64,000 bases of DNA, taken from contig NZ_CP031055.1 in NCBI RefSeq assembly GCF_003345295.1, positions 3,100,001 through 3,164,000 on the forward strand. The letters run 5' to 3'. A program made the translations under genes and the position numbers. The number at the start of each line of letters is the position of its first letter. Position 1 is the stretch's first letter. The notes beneath the pieces are model-generated. The model saw only the letters and a list, made by a program, of their open reading frames with translations, was not told where the DNA came from and did not search any database. Below are positions 43,315-55,777 of this stretch, piece after piece. The DNA comes from Vibrio splendidus. GTDB taxonomy: Bacteria; Pseudomonadota; Gammaproteobacteria; Enterobacterales; Vibrionaceae.

Positions 43315-44596
43315 AGCTAGGCTCCTGCATAACCTCTTCTTTGAGAGCTGGAGGTTTAGACGCCATCAGTTTTTCGAAAAATTCGATCACCTTTTTAGGG
43401 TCTTCCGCTAATGTAATCGCACGAACAACCGCCAAACTCGACACCCTACAATCCCACACCTGCTCAGCTGTCGATTGGTCAATACCACCAATAGCAACCG
43501 TCGGATAACCAATGAGTTCTTTTGTGTATGGGATAGTACCAATCAGCTGTTGATACAGAGATAAACGAACTAAACCCTGAGGCTTTGATGGCATCTGCTT
43601 AGTTGTTGTTGGGAAGATGTGGCCCAGCGCAATATAGCTTGGGTTAATTTGAACAATGCGCAGTAACTCGTAATAGCCGTGAGTCGATAAACCAATCTTT
43701 ATACCCGCTTGGCTCAACTGTGAGAGGTTTGATTCTTCAATATCCTCTTGCCCCAGATGAACACCAAAAGCGTCATGCTTGAGTGCAAGCTGCCAGTAAT
43801 CATTGATAAAAACTTGAGCGTTATGCTCTCGACCAAGCTCGATAGATCGTGTGATTTGTTGTTCTAAGTCCGCTTGCAGCGGGTTCTTAATACGTAGTTG
43901 GACAGTGTTGATTCCAAGCTTGAGCAATCTTTCGATCCACTCAACATCATCAACTACTGGGTATAAACCGAGGCTACTCTTACTCAACTCAGGAAAAGAA
44001 AGTGATGTCCCTTGGTTAACCCAACCTACGCTTATGTCCAATCGTTGATCTTCAAGAACAGGGATAGGAAAGTTTTGGTAATGTGCAGGCCATGTTCCAC
44101 GTGAAACATTGGACGCTGCGCGAGCTAAAACTAGTGCGTCTTCTAATGGGAATTCCAGCGCCAACAAAGTAAGTAACCAAGCAAAGTGGCCGCGATTATC
44201 TAACTCCTGATGAGCTGTAGTGTCACTCTTGATAGCACGGCTAGCATCCAGGTGTGACCAAATATCCAGTACAGCTGAATCATCTGAGACACCAATATAG
44301 ATGGTATCCGGAGTTTGTGTAAAGGCATCACAAACGTCAGTTAACGCGACTGAATTACTGTAATCAACAACATGGTTCAGTTCCGCTAACTTACACTCTG
44401 CCAATGAATCAAGATCATGAGCGAAGCCAATAGATAACGCCTGCTGAGAATCAACGATAGAGAAGTATTGAGTTGGGCTTACACCCAACTCAACCGCATC
44501 GGTTGCTAAGCCTTGTCGCTTAGCAACCAATAGACAGTTCTGCACCTCTCCCGTTAACTCAATATTTTGAGATGGGATGAGAATCTTCACTGTCAT
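43304..44596 (-). CDS. thiE: Thiamin-phosphate synthase ThiE with extra N-terminal domain
   Basis: 430 residues, twice the usual 211. The C-terminal half (about 210-415) is ThiE, joining HMP-PP and thiazole phosphate: GLYPVVDD, VQLRIKN, INDYWQLALKHDAFGVHLGQED, GLSTHGYYE, ALGHIFPTTTK, AIGGID. The N-terminal half resembles the end of the HMP-phosphate kinase ThiD (LTLLALEFPLEDALVLARAAS against a family LALGLSLEEAV pattern), but the kinase GTGC-type motif is replaced (NRGHFAW), so it is probably inactive. It starts at the thiC stop with a 1-bp overlap and runs 11 bp into thiF. Confidence 0.92.
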   Translation of the reverse strand: MTVKILIPSQNIELTGEVQNCLLVAKRQGLATDAVELGVSPTQYFSIVDSQQALSIGFAHDLDSLAECKLAELNHVVDYSNSVALTDVCDAFTQTPDTIYIGVSDDSAVLDIWSHLDASRAIKSDTTAHQELDNRGHFAWLLTLLALEFPLEDALVLARAASNVSRGTWPAHYQNFPIPVLEDQRLDISVGWVNQGTSLSFPELSKSSLGLYPVVDDVEWIERLLKLGINTVQLRIKNPLQADLEQQITRSIELGREHNAQVFINDYWQLALKHDAFGVHLGQEDIEESNLSQLSQAGIKIGLSTHGYYELLRIVQINPSYIALGHIFPTTTKQMPSKPQGLVRLSLYQQLIGTIPYTKELIGYPTVAIGGIDQSTAEQVWDCRVSSLAVVRAITLAEDPKKVIEFFEKLMASKPPALKEEVMQEPSYAE

Positions 44597-46545
44597 TATT
44601 CCTCTAGTTGAGCTTCTTTTGCGCCGACTGCAGGGTGGTAAAGTTCAGAACCAGTATCACGGAACTCTTGTGATTTTTGACGCATCCCTTCCAACGGGTT
44701 ATCTAGCATCTTAATCTCGATAGCCTGATCCGCGGCTACTTGTTCGGTGTCTTTCGCATACTCTCGAACTTCTTGAGAAATCTTCATCGAGCAGAATTTA
44801 GGTCCACACATTGAGCAGAAGTGAGCAACCTTGCCCGACTCTTGTGGCAGAGTTTCATCATGGAAAGAACGCGCGGTTTCAGGATCTAAAGCTAGATTGA
44901 ATTGGTCTTCCCAACGGAATTCAAAACGTGCCTTTGATAATGCATTATCTCGGATTTGTGCGCCCGGATGTCCTTTAGCGAGGTCCGCTGCGTGTGCTGC
45001 TAGCTTGTAAGTAATCAAGCCAGTCTTCACATCTTCTTTATTTGGTAAGCCTAGGTGCTCTTTAGGGGTGACATAACAGAGCATCGCACAGCCGTACCAA
45101 CCAATCATGGCCGCGCCAATACCAGAGGTAATATGGTCGTAACCAGGGGCAATATCTGTCGTCAATGGGCCTAAAGTATAGAAAGGCGCTTCATGGCAGT
45201 GCTCTAACTGCTCGTCCATATTCTCTTTAATCAGGTGCATTGGTACATGTCCAGGGCCTTCAATGATCACCTGAACATCATATTCCCAAGCCACTTTAGT
45301 CAACTCACCTAGAGTACGTAACTCCGAGAATTGAGCCTCATCATTGGCATCTGCAATAGAACCAGGACGTAGGCCATCACCCAAGGACAGTGCAACATCG
45401 TACTTCGCACAGATCTCACAGATCTCTCGGAAGTGGGTATAAAGGAAACTTTCTTGGTGATGAGCAAGACACCATTTCGCGATAATAGAACCACCACGAG
45501 AAACAATACCGGTCACACGTTTAGCCGTCATCGGAACGTAGCGAAGCAACAAACCAGCATGGATAGTGAAGTAGTCAACACCTTGCTCTGCTTGTTCAAT
45601 CAAGGTATCGCGCATCACTTCCCAGTTAAGGTCTTCGGCTACGCCATTCACTTTTTCAAGCGCCTGATACATAGGAACCGTACCAATCGGCACTGGACTG
45701 TTACGTAGAATCCACTCGCGAGTCTCGTGGATATTACGGCCAGTTGAGAGATCCATTACGGTATCGCCCCCCCAACGAGTTGACCATACTAGCTTCTCAA
45801 CTTCTTCTTCAATCGAAGAGCTTACTGAAGAGTTACCGATATTGGCGTTCACTTTCACTAAGAAGTTTCGGCCAATAATCATAGGTTCTGATTCTGGGTG
45901 GTTGATGTTTGAAGGGATAATAGCTCGACCTTCTGCAACCTCTTTACGCACGAACTCAGGAGTAATTTCTTTCGGCAGGTTTGCGCCAAAGTTATGGCCA
46001 GGGTGTTGATGGTTAAGCTGCTCATCAGCGAACTTCTGACGTCCCATGTTCTCACGTATGGCAATGTACTCCATCTCAGGCGTGATAATGCCCTGACGAG
46101 CATAATGCAATTGGGTAACACATTGGTTGTCTGTAGCACGGCGAATTCTAGGTAGGTTGCCGTAGCGAAGGTCGTCTAGGGTTTCGTCTTCTAAACGTTC
46201 TTTGGTGTAAACAGAGCTTACATCGTCTAACAGTTCCGTATCACCACGCTCTTCAATCCATTGCTCTCGCAACTTAGGAAGACCGCTATACAGGTCTATT
46301 TCGTGTGTAGGGTCTGTATAAACACCGGAGGTATCGTAAACTTGAATAGGTACATTAGGTTCGAATACAGGCTCTTTTTTGGTACCACCAACAAGGCTAT
46401 CAGCGAGTGATATTTCTCGGACAGGGACTTGAATGTCCTCTCGAGATCCTTGGATGTAAGCTTTTTTTGAGTTTGGATAGGGTTGTACGGATAAAGAATC
46501 AATGAAATTCTTCGCTTCCAGTCTTGCTTGTTTACGAGTCGACAT
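44596..46545 (-). CDS. thiC: HMP-phosphate synthase ThiC
   Basis: Radical SAM enzyme converting aminoimidazole ribotide to the thiamin pyrimidine. 649 residues with the C-terminal cluster motif CSMCGPKFC (C-x2-C-x4-C) and family segments such as FTIHAGLLL, SLGDGLRPGS, EGPGHVP, and LGPLTTDIAPGYDHI. First gene of the thi operon, behind a TPP riboswitch. Confidence 0.98.
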   Translation of the reverse strand: MSTRKQARLEAKNFIDSLSVQPYPNSKKAYIQGSREDIQVPVREISLADSLVGGTKKEPVFEPNVPIQVYDTSGVYTDPTHEIDLYSGLPKLREQWIEERGDTELLDDVSSVYTKERLEDETLDDLRYGNLPRIRRATDNQCVTQLHYARQGIITPEMEYIAIRENMGRQKFADEQLNHQHPGHNFGANLPKEITPEFVRKEVAEGRAIIPSNINHPESEPMIIGRNFLVKVNANIGNSSVSSSIEEEVEKLVWSTRWGGDTVMDLSTGRNIHETREWILRNSPVPIGTVPMYQALEKVNGVAEDLNWEVMRDTLIEQAEQGVDYFTIHAGLLLRYVPMTAKRVTGIVSRGGSIIAKWCLAHHQESFLYTHFREICEICAKYDVALSLGDGLRPGSIADANDEAQFSELRTLGELTKVAWEYDVQVIIEGPGHVPMHLIKENMDEQLEHCHEAPFYTLGPLTTDIAPGYDHITSGIGAAMIGWYGCAMLCYVTPKEHLGLPNKEDVKTGLITYKLAAHAADLAKGHPGAQIRDNALSKARFEFRWEDQFNLALDPETARSFHDETLPQESGKVAHFCSMCGPKFCSMKISQEVREYAKDTEQVAADQAIEIKMLDNPLEGMRQKSQEFRDTGSELYHPAVGAKEAQLEE

Positions 46546-46683
46546 AGCATTTTTCCTTGGCTTTTAGCCATTATTTATAGGGATAAAAATGCTTGACGGA
46601 TTAGATGCTACAAGAGGGATCACGGTAAGAAATACAGTTGTGATCTGGAGATAGATCTCTAGAAGGATTCTAGTTAGATATCT

Positions 46684-46768
46684 ACTCTTGTTCCCTTCGC
46701 AGGTATTAGCCTGATCAGGTTCAACGGATCCCGAGTTAACGGTCTCAGCCATATGGCACTCCGACAAG
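46684..46768 (-). promoter_or_regulatory. TPP riboswitch (THI element) of thiC operon
   Basis: Minus strand GUCGGAGUGCC, then GGCUGAGA, then AACCUGAUCAGGCUAAUACC, UGCGAAGGGA: the conserved thi-box core. It lies about 140 bp upstream of thiC; the region between (46546-46683) can fold into AGATCTATCTCCAGATCT-like and GATCAC/GTGATC hairpins, which could be the expression platform. Confidence 0.95.
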
Positions 46769-46776
46769 TTCGATCG

Positions 46777-46805
46777 AGTATATAAAAACGGCTTGGATAA
46801 ACCAA
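46777..46805 (-). promoter_or_regulatory. Predicted promoter of the thi operon
   Basis: Minus strand: -35 TTGGTT (46800-46805), 17-bp spacer, -10 TATACT (46777-46782). The -35 lies in the loop side of the crcB terminator hairpin, so the two elements overlap. Transcription would start about 8 bp before the riboswitch. Confidence 0.55.
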
Positions 46806-46809
46806 GCCG
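46782..46809 (-). terminator. Terminator of crcB
   Basis: Minus strand stem CGGCTTGG / CCAAGCCG with a five-base loop and TTTTTATA. Confidence 0.88.
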
Positions 46810-46835
46810 AGTTGTTAACAAATCGTAAGAAAGTT

Positions 46836-47219
46836 TTAAGACTTTATCAAAAGTTGGAAGCCGATCCATGCGGCTGAAATACTGAGTACCACGTTGAGTA
46901 GCACATTGAGTCCCATCTTAAAGAAAGCGCCCTGCTGCATAAGAAGTACGTTATCCATAGAAAACGTAGAAAATGTAGTCAGTGCTCCTAGGAAACCAAG
47001 ACCGATGATTTGTCTCCACGGTTCCGTCGCGACCATCTCGTTTTCAAACGCGGCGATGAGCAATCCCATAATCAAAGAGCCAATCACGTTAACAGTCAAC
47101 GTACCGTAAGGAAAACCACGTCCTAACATCACAACGCATAACTCTGAAATCAAGTAACGTGAACAAGCACCAAACGCGCCACCGATGGCGATAAAACCTA
47201 GAATAGATAACTGACCCAT
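46836..47219 (-). CDS. crcB: Fluoride ion channel CrcB/Fluc
   Basis: 127-residue dual-topology membrane protein exporting fluoride. Four hydrophobic segments; motifs GGAFGACSRY (residues 13-22), GTLTVNVIGSLIMG and TTFSTFSMD. No fluoride riboswitch was recognised in the 100 bp upstream. GGGAGGATTC precedes the ATG. Confidence 0.95.
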   Translation of the reverse strand: MGQLSILGFIAIGGAFGACSRYLISELCVVMLGRGFPYGTLTVNVIGSLIMGLLIAAFENEMVATEPWRQIIGLGFLGALTTFSTFSMDNVLLMQQGAFFKMGLNVLLNVVLSISAAWIGFQLLIKS

Positions 47220-47320
47220 TGAATCCTCCCAAACAATAATCCCTATATTCTAGCTTTAACGCCGATAAAAGCGAGGGTAGAAACTAAGAATGCATGCGCA
47301 AATATTAAACGTTACAGGTG

Positions 47321-48703
47321 TCACTTAACTTCAATGTATCCCATTAAACCCGTTTTCATGTGTTCTATAACATGACAGTGGTACATCCAGCGGCCAGGGT
47401 TATCTGCAACAAATGCAGCTTTAGCTCGGCCGTTTTTTCCAAGTAACACTGTATCGGTATGGAAAGGCTCTTCAACTTTCTTCCCATCAAGTTCCAATAC
47501 AGTGAATGTATGACCGTGAATATGGATCGGGTGATGGTATTGGGTGACGTTCTTTAGATCGAATATGTAAGTCTTACCTAACTCTAAAGTCGTCAACGGC
47601 TCAGGAATATTGTCTTTGCTCATCCCTTCCCATGCTCTTTTATTAGTAAGCCAAAACTTAGGCATCGATTTCCCATCTTTAGAAACTGGTGATACCGCAC
47701 CTTCCCACTCGAACACAAAATCGATCTCTTCAGCATTAGCAAGATCTAGATTAGGTACCGGGTTAAGAGGTAACAATGGCAATAAACGCCCTTCAGTAAG
47801 GGGGGAATCTACTACCTCGAACTCACATAAAGAGAAAGGAAAGCGGCCCTTCATTTGAAGAACATTAACTCGCTCGCCTACTTTGGGCGCTATCAGTCCA
47901 ATATCCACGCGCATCCCTGGGCCGATTTTATGTTGAGTCAGTTTATATGGCGTCTTTACAGGATTACCATCAATGGCAATCACCCATGCCTCAGCCCCTT
48001 CGACAGCAATAGGATAAGTGATCGTATTATCGACATTCGCGATACGCAGTCGAGTCGTTGCATGCTGCTTTAATTGGTATACAGGTTCATGAACACCATT
48101 GACGCTACTCCACTCTCCTGGAGTACCCATACGAGCACTTAGTCGTGGAATCATTAAGTCTTTCCATTGACCCTGTTTATCGATGTGCCAATGCTTAAGC
48201 ATCAGTGCGTGTTCTTCATCAAACTGTACTGGGATGCTCTCCTCAACGATAATTAGACCAACCAAGCCCATACCAAGCTGCTTGACACTATTCATATGTG
48301 GGTGATACCAAAATGTGCCAGCATCTGGCGGCGTAAACTCATAAATGAATGTTTCACCTGGCATGATCGGTGGCTGACTTAAGAAGGGAACCCCATCCAT
48401 TTCGATAGGAATTCTTAAACCATGCCAATGAATAGTCGTCGGCTCTGATAGCTTATTCGTAAAGCGGATCGTGACCTTTTCACCCTGCCGACATCGAATC
48501 GTCGGAGCAGGGATCTGTCCATTAAAGGCTAAAACATTGGTATTAAATCCCGTCACCAACTCAGCTGTTGAAGGTTCTGCAGTTAAGTCATAAACATACT
48601 TTCCTTGCTCATCAACTGACCGGTTAATTGAGCAAGCGGGTAGAACAGTGAGTGCTGATATAGCGAGAGATGATTGAATAAACTTACGACGGGAGATATC
48701 CAT
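47321..48703 (-). CDS. Tat-exported multicopper oxidase
   Basis: 460 residues. A Tat signal (SRRKF at 4-8) leads to LTVLPACS, which could also be a lipoprotein site at Cys24. Three cupredoxin domains with all copper ligands: HWHG, HPHM, HPIHIHGH and HCHVIEHMKTGLMG (the axial Met is present). It is of the CueO/ascorbate-oxidase-like 3-domain type but lacks a long Met-rich loop. Likely acts in periplasmic oxidation of iron, copper or a siderophore. A Fur-like box 45-60 bp upstream points to iron control, favouring a ferroxidase or siderophore role. Confidence 0.92.
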   Translation of the reverse strand: MDISRRKFIQSSLAISALTVLPACSINRSVDEQGKYVYDLTAEPSTAELVTGFNTNVLAFNGQIPAPTIRCRQGEKVTIRFTNKLSEPTTIHWHGLRIPIEMDGVPFLSQPPIMPGETFIYEFTPPDAGTFWYHPHMNSVKQLGMGLVGLIIVEESIPVQFDEEHALMLKHWHIDKQGQWKDLMIPRLSARMGTPGEWSSVNGVHEPVYQLKQHATTRLRIANVDNTITYPIAVEGAEAWVIAIDGNPVKTPYKLTQHKIGPGMRVDIGLIAPKVGERVNVLQMKGRFPFSLCEFEVVDSPLTEGRLLPLLPLNPVPNLDLANAEEIDFVFEWEGAVSPVSKDGKSMPKFWLTNKRAWEGMSKDNIPEPLTTLELGKTYIFDLKNVTQYHHPIHIHGHTFTVLELDGKKVEEPFHTDTVLLGKNGRAKAAFVADNPGRWMYHCHVIEHMKTGLMGYIEVK

Positions 48704-48747
48704 ATTCGTTGCCTTTTAGTAATAACGACCAAAATGTAACAAAATAT

Positions 48748-48762
48748 TGAGAATAATTCTCA
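48748..48762. promoter_or_regulatory. Fur-like 7-1-7 box upstream of multicopper oxidase
   Basis: TGAGAAT-A-ATTCTCA is a perfect 7-1-7 inverted repeat, the symmetric pattern of Fur boxes (TGATAAT-N-ATTATCA), differing only at one pair. It is 45 bp before the start codon. Confidence 0.65.
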
Positions 48763-48920
48763 TAAAGAAGTGGGGATTGTGCTGTTGATTGTTTATAAAA
48801 GAGGCTGGGATAAGTAAGCACTTACACTTTTAAGGCTAGGTTTTATTAAAAGCAGGAACTATCGACTAAAAATCGAACAAATATAAAGTAAAAAACAGAA
48901 CTTCTGCTGAGGCATTGATA
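48763..48920. other. AT-rich gap, nothing recognised
   Basis: About 160 bp between the Fur-like box and the tRNA pseudogene. AT-rich with no ORF, no clear promoter or hairpin beyond the expected upstream region of the oxidase. Confidence 0.5.
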
Positions 48921-49001
48921 TGGCAGGGTGGAGGTTTCTACTCCCAACACGCGCTATTTTGGTAAATCGGAGAATCCGCTGCTTTGCTAATGGCGTATAT
49001 T
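48921..49001 (-). pseudogene. Decayed tRNA-Trp copy
   Basis: Aligns with the intact tRNA-Trp at 49051-49127: TGGCAGGG-TGGAG, ACTCCCAACACGCG, then an about 18-bp insertion in the anticodon region and GAATCCGCTGCTTTGC. Acceptor pairing and anticodon stem are lost. It is separated from the intact tRNA by the terminator at 49014. Confidence 0.75.
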
Positions 49002-49013
49002 AGATTCAGAAAG

Positions 49014-49045
49014 CAAAAAGGCTCTAGCATTTCTGCTAGAGCCTT
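49014..49045 (-). terminator. Terminator of rRNA operon 3 (after tRNA-Trp)
   Basis: Stem AAGGCTCTAGCA / TGCTAGAGCCTT with loop TTTC, followed on the minus strand by a T-rich tail. Confidence 0.88.
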
Positions 49046-49050
49046 AAATA

Positions 49051-49127
<77 letters not shown>

Positions 49128-49152
49128 AAAACTTTTTATTACTTCAGATTCG

Positions 49153-49177
49153 AAAAAACCTCGCACTAGGCGAGGTT
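49153..49177 (-). terminator. Hairpin between tRNA-Asp and tRNA-Trp
   Basis: Minus strand AACCTCGC / GCGAGGTT followed by TTTT: a terminator-like hairpin between the two tRNA genes. It could reduce tRNA-Trp expression from the rrn promoter or be a processing signal. Confidence 0.55.
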
Positions 49178-49187
49178 ATCGAATAAG

Positions 49188-49264
49188 TGGCGGAGTGGAC
49201 GGGACTCGAACCCGCGACCCCCGGCGTGACAGGCCGGTATTCTAACCAACTGAACTACCACTCC
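49188..49264 (-). tRNA. tRNA-Asp (GUC), second copy
   Basis: Identical to the gene at 1410, including about 70 bp on its 5S side. Confidence 0.97.
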
Positions 49265-49329
49265 GCAGTGGTCAACTCACTAAGTGAGCGTCCATATCTC
49301 CAGGTCGGTCAACCTAAAGATTTAATTTA

Positions 49330-49449
49330 AAGCCTGGCGATGTCCTACTCTCACATGGGGAAACCCCACACTACCATCGGCGCTATTGTGTTTCACTTCT
49401 GAGTTCGGCATGGAATCAGGTGGGTCCACAATGCTATGGTCGCCAAGCA
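49330..49449 (-). rRNA. rrf: 5S ribosomal RNA, operon 3
   Basis: Same 120 nt as the two other copies. Confidence 0.96.
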
Positions 49450-49542
49450 AATTTTAAAATTCGGAAAGCTTATCTAAAAGTTATTTCTCTTCAAACGCAT
49501 TCAAGGTCTGTCTTTGAGTCCACAAAACCCCTTGGGTGTTGT

Positions 49543-52435
<2,893 letters not shown>

Positions 52436-52672
52436 ATACAACCCGAAAGGGTCTTAGTGTATGGCAACTAACCAAGGTTTTTGGTTGTCATCAAGAAGGG
52501 TTAATTCTCAATGACTGTTTGCCGGACTCAATTGTGAATCAATGTAAACATTGATTCGAATACAAGACACTTGAATGTGTTTGTTGTGTTTATCTAATGA
52601 AAGATAAACATTGAGAACTTTTAAATTTGATTGAATTACTCGTAAGTAATCAAATCAGTCAGCTTTCCAAAT

Positions 52673-52683
52673 TGTTAAAGAGC
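52673..52683 (-). promoter_or_regulatory. Spacer boxA, operon 3
   Basis: GCTCTTTAACA on the minus strand, as in the other two operons, before 23S. Confidence 0.75.
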
Positions 52684-52805
52684 ATGAGACTTTAAGAACC
52701 AGTGTTCTAAAATTCACATTTTCTAAAGACTCTCAGGGTCAAACATACCAACCAGCGACAAAAGAAGTGGTTTGGACATTTTAATAACCAAGAATATTTA
52801 GAGAA

Positions 52806-52881
52806 TGGTGGGCGATACCGGGCTCGAACCAGTGACCCCCTGCTTGTAAGGCAGGTGCTCTCCCAACTGAGCTAATCGCCC
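52806..52881 (-). tRNA. tRNA-Val (UAC)
   Basis: 76 nt, acceptor GGGCGAT / ATCGCCC, anticodon loop CTTACAA reads UAC. Third in the operon 3 spacer. Confidence 0.96.
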
Positions 52882-52913
52882 ACGATAGTTTTAATTCCTT
52901 CGCGGAGAAAGAA

Positions 52914-52989
52914 TGGTGGGTCGTGCAGGATTCGAACCTGCGACCAATTGATTAAAAGTCAACTGCTCTACCAACTGAGCTAACGACCC
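52914..52989 (-). tRNA. tRNA-Lys (UUU)
   Basis: 76 nt, acceptor GGGTCGT / ACGACCC, anticodon loop CTTTTAA reads UUU. Middle of the operon 3 spacer. Confidence 0.96.
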
Positions 52990-52991
52990 AA

Positions 52992-53067
52992 TGGTATCCC
53001 GTAGGGGAGTCGAACCCCTGTTACCGCCGTGAAAGGGCGGTGTCCTAGGCCTCTAGACGAACGGGAC
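52992..53067 (-). tRNA. tRNA-Glu (UUC)
   Basis: 76 nt, acceptor GTCCCGT / ACGGGAT, anticodon loop CTTTCAC reads UUC. First in the operon 3 spacer, two bases from tRNA-Lys, giving 16S-Glu-Lys-Val-23S. Confidence 0.96.
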
Positions 53068-53157
53068 ACTGGATATTGAAGAACTTGGGAGTTCTTCGTC
53101 TCTTTACTTTTCTAAACCTAATCAATCTGTGTGGACACTCATCGTGGTATCTTCGTA

Positions 53158-54712
<1,555 letters not shown>

Positions 54713-54959
54713 AAGATTTTGTGACTCAACGAATACTGACTTCAAAACTAATATTCATGTAAACATGAACATGTAATTCTAAAGCTATTACCATTCCAAC
54801 AGAATGATAATGAATTGACTGTGCCAAATAACCGAAGTTATTCGTATTGGTCACTCAGTTCATTGAAATCAATTTTGTTACCGAAGTAACTGTTACTACC
54901 TAAGTAATAACGTTTTGATATTCATCAACGAGTGCCCACACAGATTGATAGGTTTAAAT

Positions 54960-54970
54960 TGTTAAAGAGC
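54960..54970 (-). promoter_or_regulatory. Leader boxA, operon 3
   Basis: GCTCTTTAACA on the minus strand in the leader, followed by the processing stem. Confidence 0.75.
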
Positions 54971-55005
54971 TTTTCCTTTTTGAGCTTCGCTCAAATCGGA
55001 CGGTC

Positions 55006-55033
55006 ATTTTAGCGATTTAAGTTTTAGTGTCAA
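55006..55033 (-). promoter_or_regulatory. P2 promoter of rRNA operon 3
   Basis: -35 TTGACA (55028-55033), 16-bp spacer, -10 TAAAAT (55006-55011), then GACCGTCC. Same geometry as operon 2 P2. Confidence 0.72.
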
Positions 55034-55133
55034 CCACTATTTTCAAAACTTTTTTCAAGCGCTTAGCTTGGCTAATTTGACCTGCTGATTCGTTTTGGTT
55101 TCTTACAAAGCCTTCCCGTTTCAACGAGGTCGC

Positions 55134-55161
55134 ATTATAGAGATTTCGATCACACTGGCAA
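55134..55161 (-). promoter_or_regulatory. P1 promoter of rRNA operon 3
   Basis: -35 TTGCCA (55156-55161), 16-bp spacer, -10 TATAAT (55134-55139), then GCGACC. A/T tracts upstream could be UP or Fis sites. Confidence 0.82.
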
Positions 55162-55213
55162 GCCCTTTTTGAAGTTTTTCTCGTTTTTTTATTCGTTCGA
55201 TTAAAAAGAGCAC

Positions 55214-55233
55214 AAAACGCCTCAAAAGTAGGC
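55214..55233 (-). terminator. Weak terminator after hemG
   Basis: Minus strand GCCT-ACTTTTG-AGGC followed by GTTTTG, 8 bp after the hemG stop. Short stem, so low strength. Confidence 0.4.
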
Positions 55234-55240
55234 TTTTCTC

Positions 55241-55768
55241 TTACATCTCTTGCAATTTCTTAGAGAATAAAGAGACTTTTTCCCAGTTCGTGTACTCAAC
55301 TTCCTTGGTTGTATCCGTTTCTCCACCTGTCATATTCATAATGAAGCGAATCATAGTTTTATCAAACCAGTTATAACGTGGGTAATAGAGGGCACCCGCG
55401 AATACACCGATCAAAGTCGGCTGCCACGGTGACTTGAGAAGAAACTTCTTAATATAAGCACTACCTTCTGGGGTATCTTTACCTTGGTCTTCTTTACGAG
55501 CCGTTAAGTTAACGCAGAAGAAAGCAACCTTGTTTGATTGCAACTGAGCAAGATTGGCATCAATAAACTGGTATAGCTTCTTATTAAGGTGGCCGTAACG
55601 AATAGATGCACCAATCAACACTCTGTCGTACTGAGCAAAGTCGACATTATTAACAGTGTGCAGATCTTGAAGCTCACATTCGAACTCATTCATTTCTTCT
55701 TTTATATAGTTCAAGATTTTCTTGGTCTGCCCTTCACGGCTTGAATACAAAAATAGAGCTTTTGCCAC
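55241..55768 (-). CDS. hemG: Menaquinone-dependent protoporphyrinogen IX dehydrogenase HemG
   Basis: Flavodoxin-fold protein of 175 residues with the N-terminal FMN loop (LYSSREGQTKKI) and the long insert typical of HemG (VNLTARKEDQGKDTPEG). It oxidises protoporphyrinogen IX for haem, using menaquinone or ubiquinone. It follows trkH by 9 bp and precedes the rRNA operon, the same order as at E. coli yigZ-trkH-hemG-rrnA. Confidence 0.95.
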   Translation of the reverse strand: MAKALFLYSSREGQTKKILNYIKEEMNEFECELQDLHTVNNVDFAQYDRVLIGASIRYGHLNKKLYQFIDANLAQLQSNKVAFFCVNLTARKEDQGKDTPEGSAYIKKFLLKSPWQPTLIGVFAGALYYPRYNWFDKTMIRFIMNMTGGETDTTKEVEYTNWEKVSLFSKKLQEM

Positions 55769-55777
55769 AATATGTCC

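Noticed and set aside
47220..47320. Fluoride riboswitch upstream of crcB
   Set aside because: The conserved GGxGAUGG-type core could not be found in the 100 bp before the gene.
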